Source: Microbulbifer guangxiensis (GTDB lineage: Bacteria > Pseudomonadota > Gammaproteobacteria > Pseudomonadales > Cellvibrionaceae). From it: a stretch of DNA of 64,000 bases. Position 1 is the first letter of the stretch, and each line of letters starts with the position of its first letter. Below the pieces are notes generated by a model, which did no database searches, was not told the DNA's origin, and worked only from the letters and a program-made list of their open reading frames with translations. Both the position numbers and the translations under genes were made by a program. Shown here in pieces: positions 18,742-27,795 of the stretch. The stretch covers positions 1 through 64,000 of the forward strand of contig NZ_JAJSAQ010000004.1 of NCBI RefSeq assembly GCF_021729075.1. The letters run 5' to 3'.

Positions 18742-20685
18742 TCATAGCGGCCAGACCCACAGCAGCAGCGGCACGCTGACGATCACCACCATGATCTCCA
18801 GCGGCAACCCCATGCGCCAGTAATCGCCGAAATGGAAACCGCCCGGACCCAGGATCAGGGTATTGTTCTGGTGGCCTACCGGGGTGAGGAAGGCGCAGGA
18901 AGCTCCGATGGCCACCGCCATCAGGAAACTGTCGGGGTTCACCCCCAGCTGCGCCGCCGCACTGAGGGCAATGGAACACATGACGGCGGCAGTAGCGGCG
19001 TTGTTCATGAAATCCGATAACGTCATGGTTACCACCAGCAGGATGACCAGCGCGATCACCGGGTCGCCCTGGGCTATGGTGCCCAGCATCCAGCGGGCGA
19101 TCAGGTCGGCTGCCCCGGTGCGCTCCATCACTTCGGCCACGGCAATCAGAGCCCCCAGCAGCACGATCACCGAACCATCGATGGACTCGTAAACGTTGCG
19201 CAGTGACAACACCTTGAGGGCCATATAGGCCAGCACACAGGTGGCAAAGGAGATGGCAGCGGGCAGGAGGCCGAAGGCGGCACCCGCAACCGCCAGCGCC
19301 ATGGCCAGCAGGGCAACCGCAGCTTTCTCCTTGTTCGGAATGGTGATATCCCGCTGCGCCAGGGGTACACAGCCTTTCTCGTAGGCAAAGGTATTGAGGT
19401 TGTCGTCGGTGCCCATCATCAACAGGGCGTCACCGGCCATCAGCGGGGTGGAGCGCAGCCTGCGCACGGAGCGCCGCCCCTGGCGCGACAGGGCCAGCAG
19501 GTTGATTTCGTAGTGGGCTGGCAGACGCAGGAACTGGATCGTCCGGCCGACCAGGGTCGAGTCGGGCATGACGACCAGCTCGCGCAGCTGGAGGTCTTCG
19601 CCGCGCTCCTTTTCCCGTTCTTTTTCCCGCTCCTTTTCCCGTCCCTCCCCTCTGTCATCCCGGCCCTTGCCGCTTTCCCTGTCGTCTTTGCCACTGCCAT
19701 CGCCCGCCTCATCGCCCTTGCGTCGATCGCGCTTTTCCCGGCCCCGGGCCCGCTCGGCGGCAGGCTTGCCCTCTTTTTCCTCCTTCTCTTCCTCGGTGGA
19801 CTCGCCCTCCAGCTTCAGGCCCAGCTGGCTGATCGCCGCCGTGAGGGATTCCGGCTCCGCTTCGATTACCAGGATATCGCCGACGCGCACCCGGTGGCGG
19901 GGCCTGGCCGGGGAGACACGACCATCATCGCGCACTACCCCCACTACCTGGGCATCCTCATCCTCCAGCATCCGGGCGATTTCCCAGATAGTCTTCTCGG
20001 CGACCGCACTCTTCTCCGGCACCTGGGCTTCAGTGAGGTAGGTCCCCGTATCAAAGGTGGCCGCACCCGCCTGGGTGCGCTCGGGCACCAGCCGCCAGCC
20101 GATCAGGCACACAAACAGGATGCCAACGACGGCGACGCCGAGACCGACCGGGGTGAAATCAAACATGCCGTAGCTACCGACGCCGGCACTGGCGCGAAAG
20201 CCGGAGACGATCAGGTTTGGCGGGGTGCCGATGAGGGTGGTCATACCGCCGAGAATGGTGCCGAACGACAGCGGCATCAGCACCTTGCCCGGCGGCAGGT
20301 TATGCTTTTCCGCCACCCCCGAGGCCACCGGCATCAACAGTGCCATGGCACCAACGTTGTTCATAAAGCCGGACAGCAGAGCGCCGACACCGGTCAGCGC
20401 GGCTAGGGCGAGGGTGACGCTGCCGGTCTTGGGGATCATGCGCTGGGCGAACACGTCCATGGCGCCGGTGCTCTGCAGGCCACGACTCAGGATCAGCACA
20501 CAGGCCACGGTGACGACTGCCGGGTGGCCAAAGCCGTCGAAGGCGCGCTCAGGGGGAATCAGCCCGACGAACACGCAGGCGAGCAGGGAAGCGAGCGCCA
20601 CCATATCGTGTCGCCAGGATCCCCAGATAAACAGGACCACGGTGACCGCGAGAATGGAAAGGATTGTGATCTGGTCCAGCGTCAT
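18742..20685 (-). CDS. SLC13/DASS-type transporter with two RCK_C domains and a charged insert
   Basis: 647 residues. The N-terminal and C-terminal blocks are membrane helices with the paired SNT-like motifs (SGFMNNVGAMALLMP near 105, IGTPPNLIVSG near 155, SDFMNNAATAAVM near 560, GHQNNTLILGPGG near 610). Between them lie two RCK_C (TrkA-C) domains. These proteins move sulfate, dicarboxylates or similar anions with sodium; the substrate cannot be read from the sequence. Between the two RCK_C domains is an unusual 70-residue run rich in Glu, Lys, Arg and Gly (19590-19810). Confidence 0.85.
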   Translation of the reverse strand: MTLDQITILSILAVTVVLFIWGSWRHDMVALASLLACVFVGLIPPERAFDGFGHPAVVTVACVLILSRGLQSTGAMDVFAQRMIPKTGSVTLALAALTGVGALLSGFMNNVGAMALLMPVASGVAEKHNLPPGKVLMPLSFGTILGGMTTLIGTPPNLIVSGFRASAGVGSYGMFDFTPVGLGVAVVGILFVCLIGWRLVPERTQAGAATFDTGTYLTEAQVPEKSAVAEKTIWEIARMLEDEDAQVVGVVRDDGRVSPARPRHRVRVGDILVIEAEPESLTAAISQLGLKLEGESTEEEKEEKEGKPAAERARGREKRDRRKGDEAGDGSGKDDRESGKGRDDRGEGREKEREKEREKERGEDLQLRELVVMPDSTLVGRTIQFLRLPAHYEINLLALSRQGRRSVRRLRSTPLMAGDALLMMGTDDNLNTFAYEKGCVPLAQRDITIPNKEKAAVALLAMALAVAGAAFGLLPAAISFATCVLAYMALKVLSLRNVYESIDGSVIVLLGALIAVAEVMERTGAADLIARWMLGTIAQGDPVIALVILLVVTMTLSDFMNNAATAAVMCSIALSAAAQLGVNPDSFLMAVAIGASCAFLTPVGHQNNTLILGPGGFHFGDYWRMGLPLEIMVVIVSVPLLLWVWPL

Positions 20686-20771
20686 GCGGAGTTATTTTCC
20701 GGCGGCGTCAAACGGTCGGAGAGATCCATCTATTCAGGTTACACTGCGCCCCGACGTTATGGAGACTTGAT

Positions 20772-21866
20772 TTGCGCCAGAACATTTCCCCCGATCAGTA
20801 CCGACAGCTGTTTCTCAACGACACGCCGTTAATGGATGTGCGCGCCCCGGTGGAGTTCGCCAAGGGCGCCTTTCCCGCGGCCACCAACCTGCCGCTGCTG
20901 GATGACCGCCAGCGGGAGCTGATCGGCACCAGGTACAAGCACGCCGGCCAGGAAGCGGCGATCGAGCTGGGGTGGGAGCTGGCTACCGACGAGGTCCGCC
21001 AACAGCGAATCAGTGCCTGGCGCGAATTTACCGAGCAGCATCCCGAGGGCTGCCTCTACTGCTTTCGCGGCGGTCTGCGCTCCCGCACCACCCAGCAACT
21101 CATGCGGCAAGCCGGCATCGATTACCCTCTGGTGGAGGGCGGCTACAAGGCTCTGCGCAATTTCCTGCTCGGGGCACTGGATGAGGGCTGTGAGAGACTC
21201 CCCCTGGTGGTGATCGCCGGCCATACCGGCAGCGGCAAGACCGAGCTGATCCAGCGCGCCACCCGGGCCATCGACCTGGAGGGGATCGCCCGGCACCGCG
21301 GTTCCAGCTTCGGCCGCACCGGTCGCCCGCAGCCGGCGCAGATCGACTTCGAGAACCGCATCGCCGTGGACATGATCAAACTTGAACAGGCTTCCGGCCG
21401 GGTGTTTGTCGAGGACGAGAGCCGCCTGATCGGCCGCTGCGCCCTACCCCCCAACCTGCAACAGGCCATGCAGGCCGCGCCGCGGGTAGTGGTAGAGGAA
21501 CCGGTGGAGGCCCGCGCCCGGCGGATCGTGCGTGACTATGTCAACGAGGCGCTGCCGCGCTTCGAGGATGGCGAATGCAGTCCCGCGGAAGCCCTGGGGG
21601 AATCCCTGCGCGACAGCCTGTCCCGGCTGCAGAAACGCCTGGGCGGACTCCGCCACCGGCAGCTGGACGAGCAATTGCAGGCCGCCAACGCAGAGCTCGC
21701 CCGAAACGGCAGCGCCGACGCCTATATCCCGGTCGTGATGGCGCTCCTCACTGAATATTACGACGGTATGTACGACTACCTGATGGCGAAGCGGGAGAGC
21801 GCGGTATTGTTCCGGGGCTCACTGGATGAGGTTGGGGAGTGGGTACAACAGCAGTCCGGAAACTGA
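20772..21866 (+). CDS. mnmH: tRNA 2-selenouridine synthase
   Basis: 364 residues beginning at TTG 20772, with GGAG six to ten bases upstream. The N-terminal rhodanese domain carries the active Cys in YCFRGGLRSR (about residue 97), and the C-terminal domain has a P-loop AGHTGSGKTE (about 147-156). MnmH (SelU/YbbB) geranylates 2-thiouridine in the wobble position of tRNA-Lys/Glu/Gln and swaps it for selenouridine, using selenophosphate from SelD. With selD in the same window this indicates selenium use in tRNA. It converges on the SDR gene. Confidence 0.95.
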   Translation: MRQNISPDQYRQLFLNDTPLMDVRAPVEFAKGAFPAATNLPLLDDRQRELIGTRYKHAGQEAAIELGWELATDEVRQQRISAWREFTEQHPEGCLYCFRGGLRSRTTQQLMRQAGIDYPLVEGGYKALRNFLLGALDEGCERLPLVVIAGHTGSGKTELIQRATRAIDLEGIARHRGSSFGRTGRPQPAQIDFENRIAVDMIKLEQASGRVFVEDESRLIGRCALPPNLQQAMQAAPRVVVEEPVEARARRIVRDYVNEALPRFEDGECSPAEALGESLRDSLSRLQKRLGGLRHRQLDEQLQAANAELARNGSADAYIPVVMALLTEYYDGMYDYLMAKRESAVLFRGSLDEVGEWVQQQSGN

Positions 21867-21884
21867 ATCCGCGCTGCCTGACAC

Positions 21885-22814
21885 TCAGGATTTGAGCGCC
21901 AGGCGGCGCAGCCGGAAGCGCCGTGACAGGATCCAGTCCCGGAAGCCACGGGGCAGCCAGCGTGCCATCCACGGCAGCAGGCGACTGCGGTTTCCTACCC
22001 GCAACACAGCCGGCGGACGCTTGCGTAACAGTTCCTTCACCACCTTGCGCGCCAGGGTACTGGCCAGGGTGGCATTCTGCTGTGATTCCAGTGCCCGCGC
22101 CTGAACCACCTCTTCCTGGCGCTTGTACCAGGAATCGGGGGCCAGCAACCCCCGCAGGGAAACCTGTGCATGGCGACCGAACTCCGAGGCAATGGCACCG
22201 GGTTGCACGGTCATGACGCGAATACCAAAGGGTTTCAGCTCCAGCCGCAGGACATCGGAGAGGGCATGCAGCGCTGCCTTGGAGGCGCAGTAGGCGCCGG
22301 AAAACGGGGTCGGCATTACACCCGATACGGAGCCGATATTGCACACCACGCCGCGCTTGGCGGAGCGCATGAGCGGAGCACAGGCCCGGATCAGTGCCAT
22401 GGGTGCGAACACATTGGTGCGGAACTGTTCCTCGAATACCCGGGTATCCAGCTCCAGCAGCGGCCCCATCTGACCGTAACCGGCGTTGTTGATCAGGATA
22501 TCGAGGCGGCCGTAGGCGGCCTTGAGGGCGTGCACCACCCGGTTGATATCTGCCTGGGAGGTGACGTCGAGGGCTTCGGTGGCGATGCCCAGGTCTGCCA
22601 GCTCCTGCAGGCTCTCCGGGCGCCGGGCGGTGGCAATGACGATGGTGCCGCGGCGGTGCAGCGCCAGCGCCAGCTCGCGGCCAATGCCGCTGGAGCAGCC
22701 GGTAATCAGCGCCACCCGATCCGGCACCACATAACCACGACCAATCTGCGCCAGGCTCTCGGCGGCGAAGGCATGATCTGAGGGGCGGAACCTGGAAGCC
22801 GGTGGCTTGCTCAC
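21885..22814 (-). CDS. short-chain dehydrogenase/reductase
   Basis: 309 residues. The NAD(P) motif is TGCSSGIGRELA (about 39-50), followed by NNAG (about 110) and the catalytic Ser...Tyr-x-x-x-Lys in GSVSG and AYCASKAA. A basic C-terminal tail of about 60 residues (RFRLRRLALKS at the end) goes beyond the core fold and may bind membrane. The substrate is unknown; related proteins act on retinol-like or fatty alcohols. It is 18 bases downstream of the VOC gene and probably co-transcribed. Confidence 0.88.
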   Translation of the reverse strand: MSKPPASRFRPSDHAFAAESLAQIGRGYVVPDRVALITGCSSGIGRELALALHRRGTIVIATARRPESLQELADLGIATEALDVTSQADINRVVHALKAAYGRLDILINNAGYGQMGPLLELDTRVFEEQFRTNVFAPMALIRACAPLMRSAKRGVVCNIGSVSGVMPTPFSGAYCASKAALHALSDVLRLELKPFGIRVMTVQPGAIASEFGRHAQVSLRGLLAPDSWYKRQEEVVQARALESQQNATLASTLARKVVKELLRKRPPAVLRVGNRSRLLPWMARWLPRGFRDWILSRRFRLRRLALKS

Positions 22815-22831
22815 GGGACTGTTCTCCTGGA

Positions 22832-23203
22832 CTACTCGATACAGAAATGGGGGTTCTGGATCAGGCCGAAAATATTGCCATCGGGATCGAGAAATGCACT
22901 CATCAACACACCGCCGCCCACATCCGTGATCTCGCTGTGCTGGCGGGCGCCGAGGGCATTGACCCTCTCCACCTGGGCGGCGATGTCATCGACGCCCCAG
23001 TAGGCGACAACCCCATCGGCGCGGCTGGTGGCACTGCGGGCATCCGGGTTCAGCCCCAGCTCAAAACCACCCACATTGAAACCCACGTAGGTTTCCGAAT
23101 TGAAATAGGGTTCGGTTTCCAGCAGACGCTGATACCAGTCCCTGGCCTCCGCCAGGTTACTGACGCCGTAGATCACGCTGCGCAGCCCGAGTAAGTGTCC
23201 CAT
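22832..23203 (-). CDS. VOC-family (glyoxalase/bleomycin-resistance fold) protein
   Basis: 123 residues from MGHLLGLR, one beta-alpha-beta-beta-beta repeat pair of the vicinal-oxygen-chelate fold (VIYGVSNLAEARDWYQRLL at the start, FLDPDGNIFGLIQNP at the end). The metal positions and substrate are unclear, and the family ranges from dioxygenases to binding proteins. An in-frame ATG at 23218 would add five residues. It is immediately upstream of the SDR gene. Confidence 0.85.
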   Translation of the reverse strand: MGHLLGLRSVIYGVSNLAEARDWYQRLLETEPYFNSETYVGFNVGGFELGLNPDARSATSRADGVVAYWGVDDIAAQVERVNALGARQHSEITDVGGGVLMSAFLDPDGNIFGLIQNPHFCIE

Positions 23204-23439
23204 CCCTAGGTTCCTCACGGATCGTTGTCATCTTTTTTTCGTCGTGTCGCTGTGGCGACCTTTTAGCTCTTCAGCTCAGTGCTTCCATGGGCACTCTGCT
23301 CACATCCCCCCGGCGCCATTCCACCCACCGGAGCTGATGCGACACTTCACGGGCTCGCGATCCTTCAGCAAAGCCGCCAATTCTCCGGCAACCCCAGCCC
23401 GAATACTGTGACGGGATGAGAAAACCCACCCGGGGAAAT

Positions 23440-23808
23440 TTATTGCAGCTCCTGCTCCAGCTGCTCGAGCAGATCCAGGGGCTCCAGCTCGACACCCTCA
23501 AGCTCGGCGTTCCAGTTGATGCCGACCAGCAGTACATCTTCGTGCATCCCGGTCAGCCAGTCGTCCATGAATTCCTCCAGGTCGATCGCCACCACCGCGT
23601 AGCCCTGCCACTCACCATCGGCATGCTGTTCGGCGAACTCCCGCTGCGACCAGAACGGCATGACGTCGGTCTGTGGGTATTTCTCCGATGCGCACAGGGC
23701 AAACCCCTCATCGCCTTCCAGCGCCCAGACGCAACCCTGTGCAGCACTCTCGGGCAGGAAGCGGGCGCAGTTCTCCTCGAAATCATCGCTCAGGGGTTCG
23801 GTTTGCAT
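23440..23808 (-). CDS. DUF2750 domain protein
   Basis: 122 residues, very acidic. The pattern CVWALEGDEGFAL....MPFWSQREFAEQHADGEW....IDLEEFMDDWLTGM..D..LVGINWN is that of DUF2750, a small cytoplasmic family of unknown function. It is separated from its neighbours by short gaps and has no evident partner. Confidence 0.85.
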   Translation of the reverse strand: MQTEPLSDDFEENCARFLPESAAQGCVWALEGDEGFALCASEKYPQTDVMPFWSQREFAEQHADGEWQGYAVVAIDLEEFMDDWLTGMHEDVLLVGINWNAELEGVELEPLDLLEQLEQELQ

Positions 23809-23890
23809 GGTGAGACGGCCTCAGGAATTTCAAAGAAGTTTACGCCAGTTTCCCGGCCGCACCAAAAACCTGCCCCACAGCGAATCCGCC

Positions 23891-25282
23891 CTATTGGACG
23901 GGCTCGAACACCGCAATGGATTCAACATGGGCAGTGTGGGGAAACATATCCATGACCCCCGCTTTCTGCAGCCTGTAACCAAGCCCGGCCAGCGCGCCGG
24001 CATCCCGCGCCAGTGTCGATGGATTACACGACACGTAGACGATGCGCCGCGGCTGCAGGCGCGCCAGCTGGGCAAGTACTTCGACCGCTCCCGCCCGGGG
24101 TGGATCCAGCAGCACCTTGTCGAACCCTTCCGCGGCCCAACGATGCTGGCGCAACTCCGCTGTCAGGTCGGCAGTGACGAACTGCACATTGCCGATTCCG
24201 TTGGCGGCCGCATTCTCTTCCGCGCGCGCGATCAGCGCCCCCTCTCCCTCTACACCAACCACCCGGCCCGCACGCCGCGCCAGCGGCAGGGTGAAATTGC
24301 CCAGGCCACAGAAAAGGTCGAGTACCCGCTCATCCGCTTGCGGATCCAGCAGGGCCACGGCCCGCTCCACCATCTGCCGGTTGACCTCGAGGTTCACCTG
24401 GACGAAGTCCAGCGGGTGGAAGTGCAGTTCCAGACCGAATTCCGGCAGGCGATAGCGGAGTCGCTCTTCACCACTTTCAGGCCAGAGCCGGTGGGCACTG
24501 GCGGCATCGCCGGGCTGCAGGTACAGGTGTATGCCCGTGTCGATGGCAAACTGGCGCCAGCGCTGTTCGTCCGCCGCGGAAAGTGGCCGGGTATGGCGCA
24601 GAACCAGTGCGGCTGCATCCTCGCCCACCGCCACCTCCAGGTGGGTGAAACTGTCGCGACCCTCACTGTCCACGACCAGCTGGCGCAGCGCCGGAATCTG
24701 CTCCGCGACAGCGGGATGCAACACATGGCACTCGCGGATATCCACCAGTTCGTTGGAGCGCTTGGCGCGGAAACCAAACGTGAGCCCGAGTTGCGTGGCG
24801 TCACGGCCGCTGCCTTTTTTCCGGCGCTGGAAGCGAATGCCGATACGGGCCTTGCGACGATAGCCGAAACTCTCACCGGTGAGCGGAGGCAGCACTTCGG
24901 GCACCGCCACCTCGCCAATACGTGTCAGCTGGTCGAGCAGGATGCGCTCTTTCTCAGCAATTTGCGCCGCTGCCTGCAGGTGCTGTAGTGAGCAGCCGCC
25001 GCAACTGGCGATGTGCGGGCAGCGCGGCTCAACCCGGCTATCGACGGTTTCAAGCACTTCCAGCAGTTGGCCTTCATCAAAGCGGGCACGGCGCTCGCTG
25101 TAACGAAAACGCACCCGTTCACCCGGCAGGGCGTTGTCAATGAAAACGGGCTTGCCGCCGACCCGGGCAACGCCGCGCAGATCGTGGCTGAAATTGAGGA
25201 TATCGGCCTCCACCGGCCTCGCCGGCAGTTGCCGCTGCGCCGTCTTGCTGGACGGTTTGAAGAATCGGGGTTTGTTCGCCAT
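23891..25282 (-). CDS. rlmD: 23S rRNA (uracil-1939-C5)-methyltransferase
   Basis: 463 residues: a TRAM domain (about 10-75), an iron-sulfur motif CPHIASCGGC (about 88-97) plus a further Cys near 180, and a SAM-dependent methyltransferase domain with DLFCGLGNFTLPLA (about 312-325). The catalytic Cys is in YVSCNPSTLARD (near 411). RlmD (RumA) methylates U1939 of 23S rRNA. Length and motifs match E. coli RlmD. Confidence 0.94.
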   Translation of the reverse strand: MANKPRFFKPSSKTAQRQLPARPVEADILNFSHDLRGVARVGGKPVFIDNALPGERVRFRYSERRARFDEGQLLEVLETVDSRVEPRCPHIASCGGCSLQHLQAAAQIAEKERILLDQLTRIGEVAVPEVLPPLTGESFGYRRKARIGIRFQRRKKGSGRDATQLGLTFGFRAKRSNELVDIRECHVLHPAVAEQIPALRQLVVDSEGRDSFTHLEVAVGEDAAALVLRHTRPLSAADEQRWRQFAIDTGIHLYLQPGDAASAHRLWPESGEERLRYRLPEFGLELHFHPLDFVQVNLEVNRQMVERAVALLDPQADERVLDLFCGLGNFTLPLARRAGRVVGVEGEGALIARAEENAAANGIGNVQFVTADLTAELRQHRWAAEGFDKVLLDPPRAGAVEVLAQLARLQPRRIVYVSCNPSTLARDAGALAGLGYRLQKAGVMDMFPHTAHVESIAVFEPVQ

Positions 25283-25348
25283 GAATAGCTTGTCGTTGAC
25301 GGGCTCTGACAGCGTGAGGGCCCGGGGCCTGTGGTGTGGCTGGTTACT

Positions 25349-26056
25349 TCAGAGCACCAGCCGGTGCCCATTCTCGCGCAGCCAGCGACGAAGGTGCTGA
25401 TAATCGGGGCAGAGCTGCTCAACGAGCTGCCAGAAAGCGCGACTGTGGTTGTGGTGGCGCATATGACTGACTTCGTGTGCCACCAGGTAATCCACCACCG
25501 GCTCCGGCGCCAGGCAGATCAGCCAGTTGTACTGCAGCTCACCGCGCAGGGTGCAATGCCCCCACTTGCTGCGGGTGCGTCGCACCCTGACAGCCGCTGG
25601 CTGCAGGCCCAGCCGGGCAGCCTGCTGTTCGGACTTCTGCGCCAGCAGCGCCAGCGCCTCGCGCTGATACAGTTTATGCAGCGCCGCCTGCAGCCGGGCC
25701 GGATCCGGCTGCAGTTCACGGGTATAGACACGAATCGATTCACTGCCGGTGCCCGCCTCGCCCGGACGCGCAGCGCGCTCCAGCGGCAGCCGGCACCCCA
25801 GCCATGGGAAGTGCTCACCCCAACGGTAAACGTATTCGGGCACTTGCGCAGCGCGCTCGCGGGAGCGCAGCAGCTGGGCCCGCACCCACTGCACATTGTC
25901 CTGCAGGAAGCGATGGCCATGCACCGCGGCACAGCGTTGCGGGATGCGCACTTCGACACCGTTGCGCGCCATCACCAGGCCCACCCGTTTGCGCCGGGGG
26001 GAACGCACCAGCCGGTAGGGAATCTCCTCGTAAACGAAACCGCTCGCTTCGCTCAT
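25349..26056 (-). CDS. YgjP-like M48-type metallopeptidase
   Basis: 235 residues of the YgjP/WLM-like group, with the zinc motif HEVSH (about 193-197) and a further His in HHNHSRAFW. The preceding S-K-W-G-H-C segment is characteristic of the family. It is probably a cytoplasmic zinc protease, or a zinc-dependent protein of unknown substrate. The start overlaps the stop of the thioesterase gene by one base, so the two are translationally coupled. Confidence 0.88.
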   Translation of the reverse strand: MSEASGFVYEEIPYRLVRSPRRKRVGLVMARNGVEVRIPQRCAAVHGHRFLQDNVQWVRAQLLRSRERAAQVPEYVYRWGEHFPWLGCRLPLERAARPGEAGTGSESIRVYTRELQPDPARLQAALHKLYQREALALLAQKSEQQAARLGLQPAAVRVRRTRSKWGHCTLRGELQYNWLICLAPEPVVDYLVAHEVSHMRHHNHSRAFWQLVEQLCPDYQHLRRWLRENGHRLVL

Positions 26057-26481
26057 CAGCCGTGGGGCACCACGGCCATGGTCAGGCGGGAAATACAGCT
26101 GAGCCTGCCCCTGGGTTCGGTGATACGGATCTCCCAGACCTGGCTGGTGCGCCCCAGGTGCAGGGGGCGTGCGGTGCCGGTCACTTTACCGTCCGCCACC
26201 GGGCGCAGGTGGTTGGCATTGACCTCCTGGCCGACGCAGTAATATTTGGCGCCATCCACCACCAGGTTGGCGGCGATGGAACCCAGGGTCTCCGCCAGTA
26301 CCACACTGGCTCCACCATGCAGGATGCCAAACGGCTGGCGGGAGCGCGCATCCACCGGCAGGGTGCCAACCAGGTAATCGTCACCCAGTTCCGTGATCTG
26401 CATGCCCAGGTGGCCGGGCATGCAGCCGGCGATGCTCTCGTTCAGCTGTTCCAGTGTCGGCCGGGAATGCCAGATAGTCAT
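26056..26481 (-). CDS. hotdog-fold acyl-CoA thioesterase (YdiI/MenI-like)
   Basis: 141 residues. The hotdog signature is HGGASVVLAETLGSIAAN (about 56-73), with the active Glu in that segment as in 4-hydroxybenzoyl-CoA thioesterases of the YdiI/EntH type. These enzymes hydrolyse aromatic or medium-chain acyl-CoA esters; in menaquinone makers the same fold serves as MenI. No menaquinone genes are nearby, so the substrate is open. Coupled to the downstream metallopeptidase. Confidence 0.88.
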   Translation of the reverse strand: MTIWHSRPTLEQLNESIAGCMPGHLGMQITELGDDYLVGTLPVDARSRQPFGILHGGASVVLAETLGSIAANLVVDGAKYYCVGQEVNANHLRPVADGKVTGTARPLHLGRTSQVWEIRITEPRGRLSCISRLTMAVVPHG

Positions 26482-26520
26482 GCGTTGATGTCCCTAGGGA
26501 GTGCGGCAGCGGTGCCGCCA

Positions 26521-27105
26521 TCAGAAAAACAGGTCGAAGCCCGCGCCGCCAAAGCGAAGCAGCTCGAAATTGATATGGCGCAGTTCCCGCGCCACGGCAC
26601 GGCGCTGCAGGCGTAACTCCTTCAGGCGGGATTCGTCCTTCTCCTTGCGGATCGCTGCCTGCAGAGCGCCGAGTTCGTACTCCAGGTAATCCTGCCGCTC
26701 CTGCAACTTCCGGTATTGCTGCTCTACCTGGAAGTGAGCCAGCCCCCGCTGGTATTCACCCATGAACAGGTCGGCGGTCGGGCCAGTGCAGACCCCTTCA
26801 TAGCTGTGGCCACGGCGGCCCAGGTAATAACCGTTTTCCGGAGTGCAGAACTGCTCCACGCCCATTTCGTGGCCGCGAAGCCATGCCTCGCTGTCGACGC
26901 GCACGCCGAACTGCTGACACTCCTGGGCGATTTCATAGATCAGCGCCTGGCTGCGACCGCGGGCGCCGTCCTGCAGGCCGCGCTCATACCAGAGCCCGGC
27001 CTGGCACTGGTCCTCGGAAATCACCGCACAGCCGCCACTGAGCAACACTGGCAGGGCCACCAGCAACCAGGCCAGGGCCCGCAGGGAGATGTTCTGCCCG
27101 GCCAT
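26521..27105 (-). CDS. DUF2799 lipoprotein
   Basis: 194 residues from MAGQNIS. A lipoprotein signal ends at LLSGGC (Cys near 26). The body has the DUF2799 pattern (W-Y-E-x-G-L-x-D-G-x-x-G at the start, C-x-P-x-N-G-Y-x-x-G-x-x-G-x-x-Y in the middle) and a C-terminal charged coiled coil. It is an envelope protein of unknown function. The start is the ATG at 27105; upstream in-frame extension lacks signal character. It ends 40 bases before the thioesterase gene. Confidence 0.85.
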   Translation of the reverse strand: MAGQNISLRALAWLLVALPVLLSGGCAVISEDQCQAGLWYERGLQDGARGRSQALIYEIAQECQQFGVRVDSEAWLRGHEMGVEQFCTPENGYYLGRRGHSYEGVCTGPTADLFMGEYQRGLAHFQVEQQYRKLQERQDYLEYELGALQAAIRKEKDESRLKELRLQRRAVARELRHINFELLRFGGAGFDLFF

Positions 27106-27112
27106 CAGCAAC

Positions 27113-27763
27113 TCACCCGAAGCGTTTATCAGCCACGAACGGGTTGGTCTGCCGCTCCTGGCCAAATGTGGACATGGGGCCGTGGCCGGGAATAAAGCGC
27201 ACTTCATCCCCCAGTGGCCAAAGCTTTTCTTTGATGGAGCGAATCAGGGTGTCGTGGTCACCCTTGGGGAAATCCGTGCGGCCGATGGAGCCGGCAAACA
27301 GGACATCGCCGACCAGCGCCAGGCCGCTGGGGCGGTGGAAAAAGATCACATGGCCGGGAGTGTGCCCGGGACAGTGATAAACCTCGAGGGTCTCTTCACC
27401 CACGGTGACGGTGTCGCCCTGCTCCAGCCAGCGATCCGGCGTGAAGGTCTCGACCGCCGGAAAGCCAAACATCTGCGCCTGCATGGGCAACTGTTCGATC
27501 CAGAAGGCATCCTCACGGTGCGGCCCCTCCACCGGCAGTTGCTTCCGGGTCACGAGCGCCGCGGTGCCACCCACGTGGTCCAGGTGGCCGTGGGTGAGCA
27601 GGATCTTCTCCAGCGCAAGGCCCCGCTCTTCCACAGCCGCCAGAATCCGGTCCAGGTCACCACCGGGATCCACAACCGCGGCCCGTTTGGTCTGGTCACA
27701 CCAGAGAAGCGTGCAGTTCTGCTGGAAAGGGGTGACCGGGACTGTATGAAATTGCAGAGCCAT
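27113..27763 (-). CDS. metallo-beta-lactamase-fold hydrolase (YcbL-like glyoxalase II type)
   Basis: 216 residues starting at the ATG at 27763. The metal motif THGHLDHVGG (about 58-67), the later CPGHTPGHV (about 131-139), GDVLFAGSIGRTD and the final PGHGP are all intact. Length and motifs match YcbL, a type II glyoxalase that hydrolyses S-lactoylglutathione. It lies eight bases upstream of the lipoprotein gene. Confidence 0.9.
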   Translation of the reverse strand: MALQFHTVPVTPFQQNCTLLWCDQTKRAAVVDPGGDLDRILAAVEERGLALEKILLTHGHLDHVGGTAALVTRKQLPVEGPHREDAFWIEQLPMQAQMFGFPAVETFTPDRWLEQGDTVTVGEETLEVYHCPGHTPGHVIFFHRPSGLALVGDVLFAGSIGRTDFPKGDHDTLIRSIKEKLWPLGDEVRFIPGHGPMSTFGQERQTNPFVADKRFG

Positions 27764-27795
27764 AAAAAATCCGCTGCCAGAAAATGTGCGCGGGA

